Shown in pieces: positions 51,199 to 59,969 of a DNA stretch of 64,000 bases. Location: NCBI RefSeq assembly GCF_029892105.1, contig NZ_JARZAJ010000018.1, positions 124,001 to 188,000 on the forward strand. The letters are read 5' to 3'. The position numbers were made by a program, and so were the translations under genes. Numbering within the stretch: the stretch's first letter is position 1; every line of letters begins with the position of its first letter. The notes under the pieces are model-generated. The model saw nothing but the letters and a program-made list of their open reading frames with translations. It was not told the DNA's origin and ran no database searches. The stretch is from Kitasatospora sp. GP82. Lineage in GTDB: Bacteria; Actinomycetota; Actinomycetes; Streptomycetales; Streptomycetaceae.

Positions 51199-52992
51199 TT
51201 GCTCGAGTTCAGCCTTCCGGCCCGCTACCAGGTTCCGAGCGGCGGTAACCTCTCCGACCTCGTCCACCAGAACGCCGAGCGGCACCCGGACGTTGCGGTT
51301 GTCAGTCGCAAGGTGGACGGTCACTGGACCGAGCTGACGGCTGTCCAGTTCCTTGCCGAGGTGCACAGCGCCGCCAAGGGCCTGATCGCCTCGGGCGTGC
51401 AGCCGGGCGACCGGGTCGGCATCATGTCGCGCACCCGCTACGAGTGGACGCTGCTCGACTTCGCGATCTGGAGCGCGGGCGCGATCACCGTCCCGGTCTA
51501 CGAGACCTCCTCCGCCGAGCAGGTGCAGTGGATCCTGGGTGACTCCGGCGCCGTTGCCGTGATCACCGAGACCGACGCCCACGCTGCCGTGGTGGACGGC
51601 GTCCGGGACCGGCTGCCCGAGCTGAAGCACACCTGGCAGATCGAGGCGGGCGCGATCGCCGCCCTCGCCGAGGCGGGCGCCAAGGTCGCCGACACCACGG
51701 TGACCGAGCGCCGCTCCGTCCCGACCTCCGACTCGATCGCCACCATCGTCTACACCTCGGGCACCACCGGACGTCCCAAGGGCTGTCAGCTGACGCACGG
51801 CAACTTCCTTGCCGAGCTGGGCAATGTGACGGCCCGTCTGGAGCCGCTGTTCCGCACCGGCGAGAGCTCGGTGCTGCTCTTCCTGCCGCTGGCCCACGTC
51901 CTGGGCCGGATCGCCGAGATCGCCTGCGCGATCGCGCCGATCAACCTGGGCCACGTCTCGGACATCAAGGACGTCACCGGCGAGCTGGCCTCCTTCCGCC
52001 CGACGCTGATCCTGGGCGTGCCGCGCGTCTTCGAGAAGGTCTACAACACCGCACGGACCAAGGCGCAGGCCGACGGCAAGGGCAAGATCTTCGACCAGGC
52101 CGCCGACACCGCCATCGCCTACAGCCGGGCACTGGACCAGGGCGGCGCCGGCCTGATGCTCAGGCTCAAGCACACGGTCTTCGACAAGCTGGTCTACAGC
52201 AAGCTGCGCACCGCCCTCGGCGGCCGGGCCACCCACGCGATCTCCGGCGGCGCCCCGCTCGGCGAGCGGCTCGGCCACTTCTACCGGGGCATCGGCTTCA
52301 CCGTCCTGGAGGGCTACGGCCTGACCGAGACCTGCGCGGCCACCGCCTTCAACCCGCACGACAAGCCGAAGATCGGCACTGTCGGCCAGCCGCTGCCCGG
52401 CTCCTCGGTCAGAATCGCCGAGGACGGCGAGGTGCTGCTCAAGGGCCCCCAGGTGTTCACCGGCTACTGGAACAATCCGACCGCCACCGCCGAGGCCCTG
52501 CACGACGGCTGGTTCGCCACCGGCGACCTCGGCAGCCTGGACGAGGAGGGCTACCTCTCCATCACCGGCCGCAAGAAGGAGATCATCGTCACAGCCGGCG
52601 GCAAGAACGTCGCCCCCGCCGTGATCGAGGACCGGATCCGCGCCCACGCCCTGATCGGCGAGGTGATGGTGGTCGGCGACCGGAGGCCCTTCATCTCCTG
52701 CCTGGTCACCATCGACGAGGACTTCTTCCCCAAGTGGAAGGAGCTCAATGGCAAGTCCGCCACCGCCACGGTGGCCGAACTGCGTGACGACGCCGACCTG
52801 CTGGCAGCCGTCCAGGCTGCGGTGGACGACGGCAACCTGGCCGTCTCGCATGCCGAGGCGGTGAAGAAGTTCCGCATCCTCGACACCGTCTTCTCCGAGT
52901 CCAGCGGCCATCTGACGCCGTCGCTCAAGCTGAAGCGCAACGTCGTCCTGAAGGACCACGCGGCCGACGTCGAGGCCCTCTACCAGCGCTGA
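51199..52992 (+). CDS. Long-chain fatty acid-CoA ligase (FadD15-like)
   Basis: 597 residues, AMP-forming synthetase. AMP-binding IVYTSGTTGRPKGCQLTHGN (near 183-202), GYGLTETCAATAFN, DGWFATGDLG and the C-terminal GRKKEIIVTAGGKNVAP. The TTG start has GAGGAGC seven bases upstream. Activates fatty acids for lipid metabolism. Placement next to the GT4 gene mirrors Rv2187 (fadD15)-Rv2188c. Confidence 0.93.
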   Translation: MLEFSLPARYQVPSGGNLSDLVHQNAERHPDVAVVSRKVDGHWTELTAVQFLAEVHSAAKGLIASGVQPGDRVGIMSRTRYEWTLLDFAIWSAGAITVPVYETSSAEQVQWILGDSGAVAVITETDAHAAVVDGVRDRLPELKHTWQIEAGAIAALAEAGAKVADTTVTERRSVPTSDSIATIVYTSGTTGRPKGCQLTHGNFLAELGNVTARLEPLFRTGESSVLLFLPLAHVLGRIAEIACAIAPINLGHVSDIKDVTGELASFRPTLILGVPRVFEKVYNTARTKAQADGKGKIFDQAADTAIAYSRALDQGGAGLMLRLKHTVFDKLVYSKLRTALGGRATHAISGGAPLGERLGHFYRGIGFTVLEGYGLTETCAATAFNPHDKPKIGTVGQPLPGSSVRIAEDGEVLLKGPQVFTGYWNNPTATAEALHDGWFATGDLGSLDEEGYLSITGRKKEIIVTAGGKNVAPAVIEDRIRAHALIGEVMVVGDRRPFISCLVTIDEDFFPKWKELNGKSATATVAELRDDADLLAAVQAAVDDGNLAVSHAEAVKKFRILDTVFSESSGHLTPSLKLKRNVVLKDHAADVEALYQR

Positions 52993-53011
52993 GCAGGAAC
53001 CCTTCAGGGGC

Positions 53012-53057
53012 AAGGGGTGAGCGTTCAGGGGCGCGGGGCTCTGAACGGTCACCCCTT
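53012..53057. terminator. Bidirectional terminator between fadD-like and GT4 genes
   Basis: 17-nt arms (53012-53028 and 53041-53057) pair with one mismatch: AAGGGGTGA with TCACCCCTT, then CGTTCAG with CTGAACG. The loop is the dispersed GGGGCGCGGGGCT element. On the plus strand it runs into TTTTC. Confidence 0.85.
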
Positions 53058-53077
53058 TTCCCTGAGGGGCCCGGCGC

Positions 53078-54214
53078 TCAGGCGGCCAGCAGTGAGGTGA
53101 GCCGTCCGGCCAGCAGGTCCCAGCGCCAGGAGCGGTCCACCCAGCGCCGCCCGGCCTCGCCGAGGCGTCGGCGCAGATCCTCGTCGTGCAGCAGCCGGAC
53201 GATCCGCTCGGCCGTCGCCCCGGTGGAACGGCCGGGGACGACGTACCCCGTCTCGCCCTCCAGGACGGCGTCCGGCGCACCGCCCGAGTCCCCCGCGACC
53301 ACCGGCAGCCCGGTCGCCGAAGCCTCCAGGTAGACGATGCCCAGACCCTCCACGTCCAGGCCGCCCCGGCGGGTGCGGCACGGCATGGCGAAGACGTCCC
53401 CGGCGCCGTAGTGCGCGGGCAGCTCCTCCCAGGGCACCGCTCCGGTGAAGCGCACCGAACCGGTCACGCCCTTGGCCTCGGCCAGCTTCTCCAGGTCCGC
53501 CCGGTAGGGGCCGTCGCCGACGATCAGCAGCACGGCGTCCGGCACGGCCGCCAGGATCTGCGGCATCGCGGCGATCAGGGTGTCCTGGCCCTTGCGCGGC
53601 ACCAGCCTGGAGACGCAGACCACCACCGGGCGGTCGGCCAGGCCCAGGCGGGCCCGGATCTCGGCGCCGCCGGAGTCGGGCCTGAAGGTCTGCTCGTCCA
53701 CACCCGGCGGCAGCTGCACCATCCGCCCGGCGGCCTCGGGGCCGACGGCGGCCGCGATCCGCGAGCGGGTGTACTCGCCGAGGTAGGTGAGCGTGTCGGT
53801 GCCCGCACCGATCCGGCGCAGCAGCTGACGGGAGGCGGGCAGCTGGGCCCAGGCGGCCTCGTGGCCGTGCGTCATGCCGAGCAGCCGGCCGGCTCCGGCC
53901 CGGCGCAGTGTCGGAGCCATCAGTCCGAGCGGTGCGGCGGCACCGAACCAGACGGAGTCGCAGCCCTCGGCCCGCAGGATCTCGGCGGCCCGCCGGGTGA
54001 CCCTGGGGGTGGGCACCATCATCCTGGTGCGGTCCCTGATCACCGGAAAGGGCTGCTCGGCGTCGAACCGGGCCACCTCGCGGCCGTCACGCCAGTCGGA
54101 GGCGTACACCACAATGCTTCCGGCGGGCTGCCGAACGGCCATATTGTGTACGAACGCCTGGATGCCGCCGGGCCGCGGCGGAAAGTCGTTGGTGACGATC
54201 AGGGTCTTGTGCAT
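53078..54214 (-). CDS. GT4 glycosyltransferase (PimB-like mannosyltransferase)
   Basis: 378 residues, GT-B fold. N-terminal IVTNDFPPRPGGIQAFVHNMA, THGHEAAWAQLP, then in the C-terminal half SRLVPRKGQDTLIAAMP, IVGDGPYRADLEKLA and the nucleotide-sugar EGLGIVYLEASATGLPVVAG. This resembles phosphatidylinositol mannosyltransferase PimB' (Rv2188c), supported by the neighbouring fadD15-type gene. ATG at 54214; the long open frame upstream of it is antisense to the GT87 gene. Confidence 0.88.
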   Translation of the reverse strand: MHKTLIVTNDFPPRPGGIQAFVHNMAVRQPAGSIVVYASDWRDGREVARFDAEQPFPVIRDRTRMMVPTPRVTRRAAEILRAEGCDSVWFGAAAPLGLMAPTLRRAGAGRLLGMTHGHEAAWAQLPASRQLLRRIGAGTDTLTYLGEYTRSRIAAAVGPEAAGRMVQLPPGVDEQTFRPDSGGAEIRARLGLADRPVVVCVSRLVPRKGQDTLIAAMPQILAAVPDAVLLIVGDGPYRADLEKLAEAKGVTGSVRFTGAVPWEELPAHYGAGDVFAMPCRTRRGGLDVEGLGIVYLEASATGLPVVAGDSGGAPDAVLEGETGYVVPGRSTGATAERIVRLLHDEDLRRRLGEAGRRWVDRSWRWDLLAGRLTSLLAA

Positions 54215-54457
54215 GCCACGGCTCGCTCGGTCGGGGGGTGCTCGGTGTACCGCTCGCTGATCCGTACCATAGGTCAACACCGCGGCTCGCCGGGAACGCG
54301 GCTGGGCTTCGCAACCGTTTCCCTCCCGTGCCGGTCCGGACAGACGGGGGGTCTCGCGGACCGCAGGAGCAGGTGGCCCACCACCAGTAAGAGCCGATCC
54401 GTACAGAGCTGATCGACGTCCACGCGATGTCCGCCTGGAGACGAACGAGGGAGCGCA

Positions 54458-55831
54458 GTGGAGTTGGTCCCGGCCGGTGTCACCGGCAACACGGGTAGTA
54501 CGGCGCTGCCCGCGTCCCGCCGCCCGGCCGGTGGCGCGCTGTGGGGGCTGGCGGGCGGCTGGGTGGTCACCCGGGTCCTGATCGTACTGATGGTGACCGG
54601 GGTGCTGCGGATCTCCGGCGCGGACGTCACCGCCGACGTCTCGGTGATCTACCACGGCTGGTTCGAGGTCCTGCAGACCGGCACCTTCCCGCTGGACGAC
54701 GTGACCTGGCAGTACCCGCCGGGTGCAGCGCTGGTGATCCTGCTCCCCGGCCTGCTGCCCTGGTCCTACCTGGTCTCGTTCTTCGTCATCTGCGGTGTGC
54801 TGGACGCGCTGGCGATGGCCCTGCTGATGCGGGCCGGAACCCGCCGGGGCCGCAGCTTCACCGGCGCCTGGGTCTGGGTGGCGGGCGTCCCGCTGCTCGG
54901 GCCGACGGTCTACTGCCGCTACGACATCCTGGTGACGGCCGTGGCGGTGGCAGGGCTGCTGGCACTGCTGCGCCGGCCTGCCATCGGCGGGATCCTGCTG
55001 GGCTTCGGCGGCCTGGTGAAGATCTGGCCGGTGCTGGCTCTGGCGGGCACCCCGCGCGGCCGCCGTACCCGCCGCTCCTGGACTGCCGCGGTGGCCACCA
55101 TGAGCGCGCTGGGCTTCCTGCTGGCGGCCGGGATGAACGGCGCCTTCGAGTTCCTGAAGTTCCAGCGGGACCGGGGCATCGAGGTCGAGTCGGTGGGCGC
55201 GCTGCCGCTGCACTTCGCCCGGCTCGCGGGCACCTGGCACGGCCAGGTCTCGATGAACTACGGCTCCCTCGAACTGCTCGGCCCCTGGGTACCGCTGATC
55301 TCCCGGCTGTCGGTGGCGGCCACCGCGATCGGCTTCGGCTGGCTGCTGCTGTGGCGGCTGCGGGCCAGGCGCTGGCAGCCCGCGACCACCTATGACGCCG
55401 CCCTCACCGCACTGCTGATCTTCACCGTGACCAGCCGGGTGATCAGTCCGCAGTACCTGATCTGGCTGGTCGGTGTGGCGGCGGTCTGCCTGACCGTACG
55501 CGGCAGCAGCCAGAAGCCGGTCGCGGCGCTGATCCTGGTCGCCACGATGTTCACCACGCTGGAGTTCCCGATCCTCTTCGGCCAGGTGCACAACAGCCTG
55601 CCGTGGGGCGTGGCCGTGCTGACCGTACGGAACGGGCTGCTGCTGGTGGCCACCCTGCTTTCCTGCCGCCGCCTGTGGCGCTCCACCAGGGGCGCCGACG
55701 CGGAGCGCACCGTCGTCCTCCCGGCGCTGGAACCGGCCGGTTACCCGATCCGTCCCGGCATCGCCTACGAGCAGGACCTGCTGGACGGGCTCGGCACTAC
55801 GGGTGCACCGGCAGGCGGCGGACCTCGCTGA
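54458..55831 (+). CDS. GT87 (DUF2029) membrane mannosyltransferase-like protein
   Basis: 457 residues with about ten membrane spans. The extracytoplasmic loop after the first span, SVIYHGWFEVLQTGTFPLDDVTWQYPPGAAL, carries the Asp and the WQYPP pattern of polyprenol-phosphomannose-dependent GT-C enzymes. LLGFGGLVKIWPVLAL and RVISPQYLIWL are also typical. Acceptor unknown; lipoglycan or glycoprotein are options. The GTG is the first start in frame after GGGAGC. Its end overlaps the convergent peptidase gene by 35 bp. Confidence 0.87.
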   Translation: MELVPAGVTGNTGSTALPASRRPAGGALWGLAGGWVVTRVLIVLMVTGVLRISGADVTADVSVIYHGWFEVLQTGTFPLDDVTWQYPPGAALVILLPGLLPWSYLVSFFVICGVLDALAMALLMRAGTRRGRSFTGAWVWVAGVPLLGPTVYCRYDILVTAVAVAGLLALLRRPAIGGILLGFGGLVKIWPVLALAGTPRGRRTRRSWTAAVATMSALGFLLAAGMNGAFEFLKFQRDRGIEVESVGALPLHFARLAGTWHGQVSMNYGSLELLGPWVPLISRLSVAATAIGFGWLLLWRLRARRWQPATTYDAALTALLIFTVTSRVISPQYLIWLVGVAAVCLTVRGSSQKPVAALILVATMFTTLEFPILFGQVHNSLPWGVAVLTVRNGLLLVATLLSCRRLWRSTRGADAERTVVLPALEPAGYPIRPGIAYEQDLLDGLGTTGAPAGGGPR

Positions 55832-57023
55832 GCCACCGGCTGGTGAACTCGTCCAGGCCGATGCCCAGTTGGGACCGGAACAGCCCGTCGAGGGCCTGCG
55901 CCCGTCCACTCCCGGGATCACTCGCGCCGACCGCCCGGTAGAGCGCGACCAGGTGCGGCTCACCCCACTGGCGGGCGATCAGATCGCAGGCGAGCCAGGC
56001 GAGTTCGTACGCCTGGGCGATCCCGGCCGAGCCGGCGGCGAAGTCCGCGTCGAGGGGCAGCGCGCTCGGCAGGCGACCGGCCGCCACGTCACTCGTGAGC
56101 TCGGGGGTGATCTGCCGGGCGGTGCGCCCCCTGCCCCGGTAGCCGGTGTAGTCGGCGACCCCCTCGGACAGCCAGAGCGGCGTCCAGGGCCTGGTGTCGG
56201 CCCGGGTGGCGACATGGGTGGTCTCGTGGGTGGTGACGACCCGTCGTCCGAGGTCGCTGAGCCCGGCGTACGCCTCCGGGTTGAGCAGCACCCGGTCCGC
56301 GGCGGTGCCGTGCGGGGCTCCGGCGGCGGCCGTGGTGACGGCCGCTATGCCCTGGTAGTCACCGGCCGAGACGCCCAGCAGCCGGGCGAACTGCTGCTCA
56401 CTCTGCGGGGTTTCGATCAGCAGCCGGCCGGCCCAGCCGTCGCCCCAGACCTCCTCGACCGCCGGCACCGCCAGGTCGGCGATCGCTGCCGTCTTCGCCA
56501 ACTCCGCGACCTCGGCCAGGCCGAGGACCAGGCTGCGTCTGCCGCGCACCACCTGGACGGTGCCCAGATCCCAGAGCGCGGCGGCCCCGGACGGCTCGTC
56601 CCCGGCGAGCAGCCAGCCGCCGCCGGTCCGGACGAACTCCAGGGTGCGGCCCATCAGCGCCGGGTGGTCGTCGATGCCGTGCAGCCGGTGGCCCAGGTCG
56701 GCGGAGGCCGTGAACCGGTCCGCACCGTCCGGCTCCTCGAAGGCGGTGAGCCGGTAGAAGAGTTCGGCGAAGGGCACCTGGTACTGCCGGGCGAGCACCG
56801 CCTGCTGGGCCGGCCTGGCCTCGGGGGCGACGGTGGCGAGCAGCCCGGCCACATCGAGGCCGAGCAGCGCCTCGGCCCGCCGGGCCAGCAGAGCCTCGAT
56901 CTCCGGGCGGACGGGCGGCCCGCCCAGGGCCGGCGGCGCCGCCTGTGCGGCGGGCCGCGCCGCCGGCCCGGAGAGCAGGGCCAGCCCGCCGGCCGCCAGC
57001 AGCAGCGCCCCGCGCCGGGACAA
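55797..57023 (-). CDS. Secreted HExxH metallopeptidase-like protein
   Basis: 408 residues. The start has a twin-arginine-like signal (SRRGALLLAAGGLALLSG) with a cleavage region near AAQA. A zinc-peptidase signature HETTH lies near residue 263 and is followed by WLSEGVADYTGY with a candidate third ligand Glu, the gluzincin arrangement. TTG 57023 is the only standard start in frame; a CTG upstream cannot be excluded. Close in position to the P60 hydrolases, so an envelope role is plausible but unproven. Confidence 0.75.
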   Translation of the reverse strand: MSRRGALLLAAGGLALLSGPAARPAAQAAPPALGGPPVRPEIEALLARRAEALLGLDVAGLLATVAPEARPAQQAVLARQYQVPFAELFYRLTAFEEPDGADRFTASADLGHRLHGIDDHPALMGRTLEFVRTGGGWLLAGDEPSGAAALWDLGTVQVVRGRRSLVLGLAEVAELAKTAAIADLAVPAVEEVWGDGWAGRLLIETPQSEQQFARLLGVSAGDYQGIAAVTTAAAGAPHGTAADRVLLNPEAYAGLSDLGRRVVTTHETTHVATRADTRPWTPLWLSEGVADYTGYRGRGRTARQITPELTSDVAAGRLPSALPLDADFAAGSAGIAQAYELAWLACDLIARQWGEPHLVALYRAVGASDPGSGRAQALDGLFRSQLGIGLDEFTSRWLSEVRRLPVHP

Positions 57024-57085
57024 CAGCGGCCGACCTGCCCCGGTCGGCCGGGGCAGGTCGGTGACCAGTGGCTCCTGGTCCGCGT

Positions 57086-58150
57086 TCAGACCCGCACCAC
57101 CCCGGCCACCGGCATCGCGCTGACACTCTCGTAGCGGACCCTGGCACCCGGGTAGGGGGCGTGGACGACCACCCCGCCGCCGGCGTACATGCCGACGTGG
57201 TGCATGTCGCTGAAAAAGATCACCAGGTCTCCCGGTCGCGCCTCGCTCAGGCTGATCCGCCGCCCCGCGTACAGCTGCGCCTGCGAGGTGCGCGGCAGGG
57301 TCACTCCGGCCTGCCGCCAGCTCCAGTACATCAGACCGGAGCAGTCGAAGGTACGCGGGCCGGCGGATCCGTAGACATAGGGCGAGCCGATCTTGGACAT
57401 GGCGGCGGCCAGCGCGACGGCGGCACGCTCGGAGGAGGCGGGCTGGTCACCGAGGTCGAGCCGGTCGGTGCCGCGGGTGGAACGCTGCTCGGCCTCGCCG
57501 GCGTCCTCGACGGCCATCCTGGAGCGCTCGGCCGCGCCGAGACTGCTGAGCAGCTGCTCGGCCCTGGCGAGCCGCTGCTGGATCTGCTGCTTGCTCGTCG
57601 CCAGGGTGCGGCGGGTCTCCTCCAGCTCGGCCAGCTTGGCGGTGGTCTCGGCGCGGCGCTGGTCCAGTCGCAGCTGGCGGTCGACCACCTGGCGCACGGC
57701 GTCGCTCTGCCGCTCGGCGGCCTGCTTGGCGCTGCGGGCCCGGCTGAGGTATCCGGCCGGGTCGGAGTCCAGCATCAGCGCCACGGTCGGGTCGATGCCC
57801 CCGGACCGGTACTGGCCGGCGGCGACCGCCCCGAGGTCGGAGCGCAGCCGGTCCAGCTCCTCCTGCCCGGCGGCGAGCTGGGTCTGGAGCTCACCGGTTT
57901 CGCTCAGGAGCCGCCGCTGGTACTCCTGGGCGGCGTTGAACTTCTCCGAGGCCCGCTCGGCCTCCTCGTACAGCTGGTCGACCTGGGCCTTGACCTCCTG
58001 CCTGGAGGGCGGATCCGCGGGCGAGCCCGGGGCTGCCCGGGCCGTCCCCCCGAACGTCATCCCGAGTGCGGTGGTGGCCGCTGCCGTGAACACCAGCGCG
58101 CGGGCCAGCCGCTGCGCGCCCGGCAGGTGGGAACGGCGGTGCGTCGACAT
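57086..58150 (-). CDS. Secreted NlpC/P60 peptidoglycan hydrolase (copy 1)
   Basis: 354 residues. Signal peptide at about 1-40, long coiled coil at about 48-225 (rich in Gln, Glu, Arg), then an NlpC/P60 domain with catalytic Cys in TFDCSGLMYWSW and His in DMHHVGMYAGGGVVVHAP. These enzymes cut peptide stems between D-Glu and diaminopimelate. ATG start. It is the most diverged of the three tandem copies, and no riboswitch precedes it. It ends 62 bp before the TTG of the HExxH gene. Confidence 0.92.
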   Translation of the reverse strand: MSTHRRSHLPGAQRLARALVFTAAATTALGMTFGGTARAAPGSPADPPSRQEVKAQVDQLYEEAERASEKFNAAQEYQRRLLSETGELQTQLAAGQEELDRLRSDLGAVAAGQYRSGGIDPTVALMLDSDPAGYLSRARSAKQAAERQSDAVRQVVDRQLRLDQRRAETTAKLAELEETRRTLATSKQQIQQRLARAEQLLSSLGAAERSRMAVEDAGEAEQRSTRGTDRLDLGDQPASSERAAVALAAAMSKIGSPYVYGSAGPRTFDCSGLMYWSWRQAGVTLPRTSQAQLYAGRRISLSEARPGDLVIFFSDMHHVGMYAGGGVVVHAPYPGARVRYESVSAMPVAGVVRV

Positions 58151-58286
58151 GGGGGCGGCTGCTCCATTCGTCCTTGCTGAGGTCCGGGGGCAGACGTTAG
58201 CGAGTCCCGGGGATCTAGTCCAAACCCTTGCAACACCGAATATTTGAGCACTAATCGGACATCAGCCCGACCGCCGGGAAACGCCG

Positions 58287-58320
58287 CAGGTCCGGCCCTC
58301 GGAGACGAGGGCCGGACCTG
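58287..58320 (-). terminator. Terminator after P60 copy 2
   Basis: 14-bp perfect stem, 58287-58300 with 58307-58320, 6-nt loop, 20 bp past the stop of P60 copy 2. It separates copy 2 from copy 1. Confidence 0.88.
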
Positions 58321-58340
58321 GGAGCGGAACTGCGACCGGA

Positions 58341-59438
58341 TCAGATCCGGATGATGGCCGCGATCGGCAGCACGGTGGCGGACATGTACTTGACGTTCTC
58401 GCCGGTACGCGGAGCGTGGATGACCTGACCGCCGCCCGCGTACATGCCGACGTGGTGCATGTCGCTGTAGAAGACGACCAGGTCACCGGGCTGGGCATTG
58501 GCGATGTCGGTACCGATGTTGGTACCGGTCGCCCCCTGCTCCTGCGAGGTGCGCGGAATCGAGACGCCGGCCTGGGCGTACGCCCACTGCATCAGACCCG
58601 AGCAGTCGAAGGAGCCCGGGCCCTCGGCACCCCACTGGTAGGGCTTGCCCTCCTGGCTCTCCGCAAAGGCGAGCGCACGGGCAGCGTACGAGCCCGACGG
58701 GACGTTGATGCTGCCACCGGCCTTGCTGCCGCCACCGCCACCGCTGCCACCACCGAGGTCCGGGCGGCTGTCACCGCGCGAGGCACGGGCGTTGGCAGCA
58801 GCGTCCGCGGCAGCCTGGGCCTGGGCCAGCTGGTCGCGCTCCTGCTGGGTCAGAGTGTCGAGCAGGGTCCGGGCCTGCGCCAGCTTCCCCTGGACCTCGT
58901 CCTTCTGCGTCTTGAGGTCCTTGGTGGTGGAGTCCAGCTCGGCCAGCTTCTGCTGGGCCTCTGCCTTCTGCTGGTCGAGCTTCTGCTGCTCGGTCTTGAG
59001 GGTCTTCAGCGCGTCGGCCTGGGAGACGCCGAGCTGGCTGAGCGAACCGGCCTGGGTCAGGAAGGAGTCCGGGCTGCTGGAGAGCATCAGCTGGACGGTC
59101 GGGGATATGCCGCCGTTGCGGTACTGCTCGGCCGCGATCTCGGCGAGCCCGCTCTGCACGGAGCTCACCTGGTCCTGCTCCCGCGCCACCTGGTCCTGAA
59201 GGTCGTTGACCTGCTTCTGCAGGGTCTGCTGCTTCTCGGCGGACGCGTTGTACTGCTCGGTGGCGACCTCGGCCTGCTGGTTGAGCTGGTCGACCTGGGT
59301 CTTGACCTCGTCCTTGGTCGGCTTCGGGTCGGCGTGCGCACCGGCCTGGGAGGAGAGGGCCACGGCGGTCGCGGCTGCTGCGGTCAGGATGGTGACGCGG
59401 GTGCGGCTGGCAGGCTTGGGACGACGATGGGACGCCAC
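58341..59438 (-). CDS. Secreted NlpC/P60 peptidoglycan hydrolase (copy 2, riboswitch-controlled)
   Basis: 365 residues. Signal peptide (about 1-36, starting MASHRRPK), coiled coil at about 40-205, a Gly/Ser linker (GGGSGGGGGS), then the NlpC/P60 domain with SFDCSGLMQWAY and MHHVGMYAGGGQVIHAP. GTG start after GAAGGAG. It follows a c-di-AMP riboswitch by 24 nt, so its expression should fall when c-di-AMP is high. Confidence 0.94.
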   Translation of the reverse strand: MASHRRPKPASRTRVTILTAAAATAVALSSQAGAHADPKPTKDEVKTQVDQLNQQAEVATEQYNASAEKQQTLQKQVNDLQDQVAREQDQVSSVQSGLAEIAAEQYRNGGISPTVQLMLSSSPDSFLTQAGSLSQLGVSQADALKTLKTEQQKLDQQKAEAQQKLAELDSTTKDLKTQKDEVQGKLAQARTLLDTLTQQERDQLAQAQAAADAAANARASRGDSRPDLGGGSGGGGGSKAGGSINVPSGSYAARALAFAESQEGKPYQWGAEGPGSFDCSGLMQWAYAQAGVSIPRTSQEQGATGTNIGTDIANAQPGDLVVFYSDMHHVGMYAGGGQVIHAPRTGENVKYMSATVLPIAAIIRI

Positions 59439-59461
59439 GAAGGCGGACTCCTTCTTCCTAC

Positions 59462-59634
59462 GGCCGCCTACCGGGTGAGCTGACGGGTTCGGGCTGGAAG
59501 AGATGCCCTACGACGCCTCACCGGCCCACCGTCAGTGACGGCCCGACCGGCCTGGCGCCGATTCACCCCGAGGAACGTGGTTCCCCGGCTCCGATCCGCA
59601 GCGCCCCCGCAGGGGCTTCCCCGTAAGGCAGTTG
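59462..59634 (-). ncRNA. Cyclic di-AMP (ydaO-yuaA) riboswitch
   Basis: Read on the minus strand the conserved blocks appear in order: GAGCCGGGGAACCACG, CCTCGGGGTGAATCGGCG, and the 3' block CCCGAACCCGTCAGCTCACC followed by GGTAGGC. The closing stem P1 pairs CTGCCT near 59630 with AGGCGG near 59465. This class controls wall-hydrolase genes in Streptomyces, rpfA being the studied case. Between aptamer and GTG, GAAGG-agtccg-CCTTC (59440-59455) can hide the ribosome site. Confidence 0.95.
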
Positions 59635-59719
59635 ACCTGCCCCGCTGCCTCTCGGACTCGGCGGTAACCCCCGCCGCCACCCTGGCTGGGTGATCGACCG
59701 TGCGGTGGTTCAGGTCACG

Positions 59720-59749
59720 ACCCTAGTAACGAAACCGTGATCCGTTCAA
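59720..59749 (-). promoter_or_regulatory. Predicted promoter of the riboswitch-P60 transcript
   Basis: -35 TTGAAC (59749-59744) and -10 TAGGGT (59725-59720), 18 bp apart on the minus strand, in an AT-rich block. Transcription would start about 75 nt before the aptamer. The surrounding 59720-59870 is the most AT-rich part of the neighbourhood and includes TCAGA-N6-TCTGA at 59757-59772. Confidence 0.6.
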
Positions 59750-59951
59750 ATCCTTGTCAGAAAAAAGTCTGAGCGATAGTCCACTTTTTATGTGAATACG
59801 ACCGAGCGTGACGGCGAACACACGGTGAGCTGAGCGATTTTCAGCAAATGGACATGGAACAGGCCCGCCGATGTGCCCCGTATCACAGAGCGATTTCGGC
59901 GAGCCCGCGCGTGTCACCAGACGTCAGTTGTGGCGCCTGATCACCAAATGT

Positions 59952-59966
59952 CCGGTTTTGAACCGG
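59952..59966 (-). terminator. Short hairpin after P60 copy 3
   Basis: CCGGTT-ttg-AACCGG, 6-bp stem, just past the copy 3 stop. No long U-run. Weak alone, but in the right place. Confidence 0.45.
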
Positions 59967-59969
59967 CCG

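Noticed and set aside
54215..55963. Extension of the GT4 frame for 583 codons upstream of its ATG
   Set aside because: It lies opposite the GT87 gene, its translation is Gln/Arg-rich noise, and the GT4 fold starts exactly at the ATG at 54214.
58690..58760. Repeated gcc-acc units resembling a short tandem repeat
   Set aside because: It is the Gly/Ser linker coding sequence of P60 copy 2.
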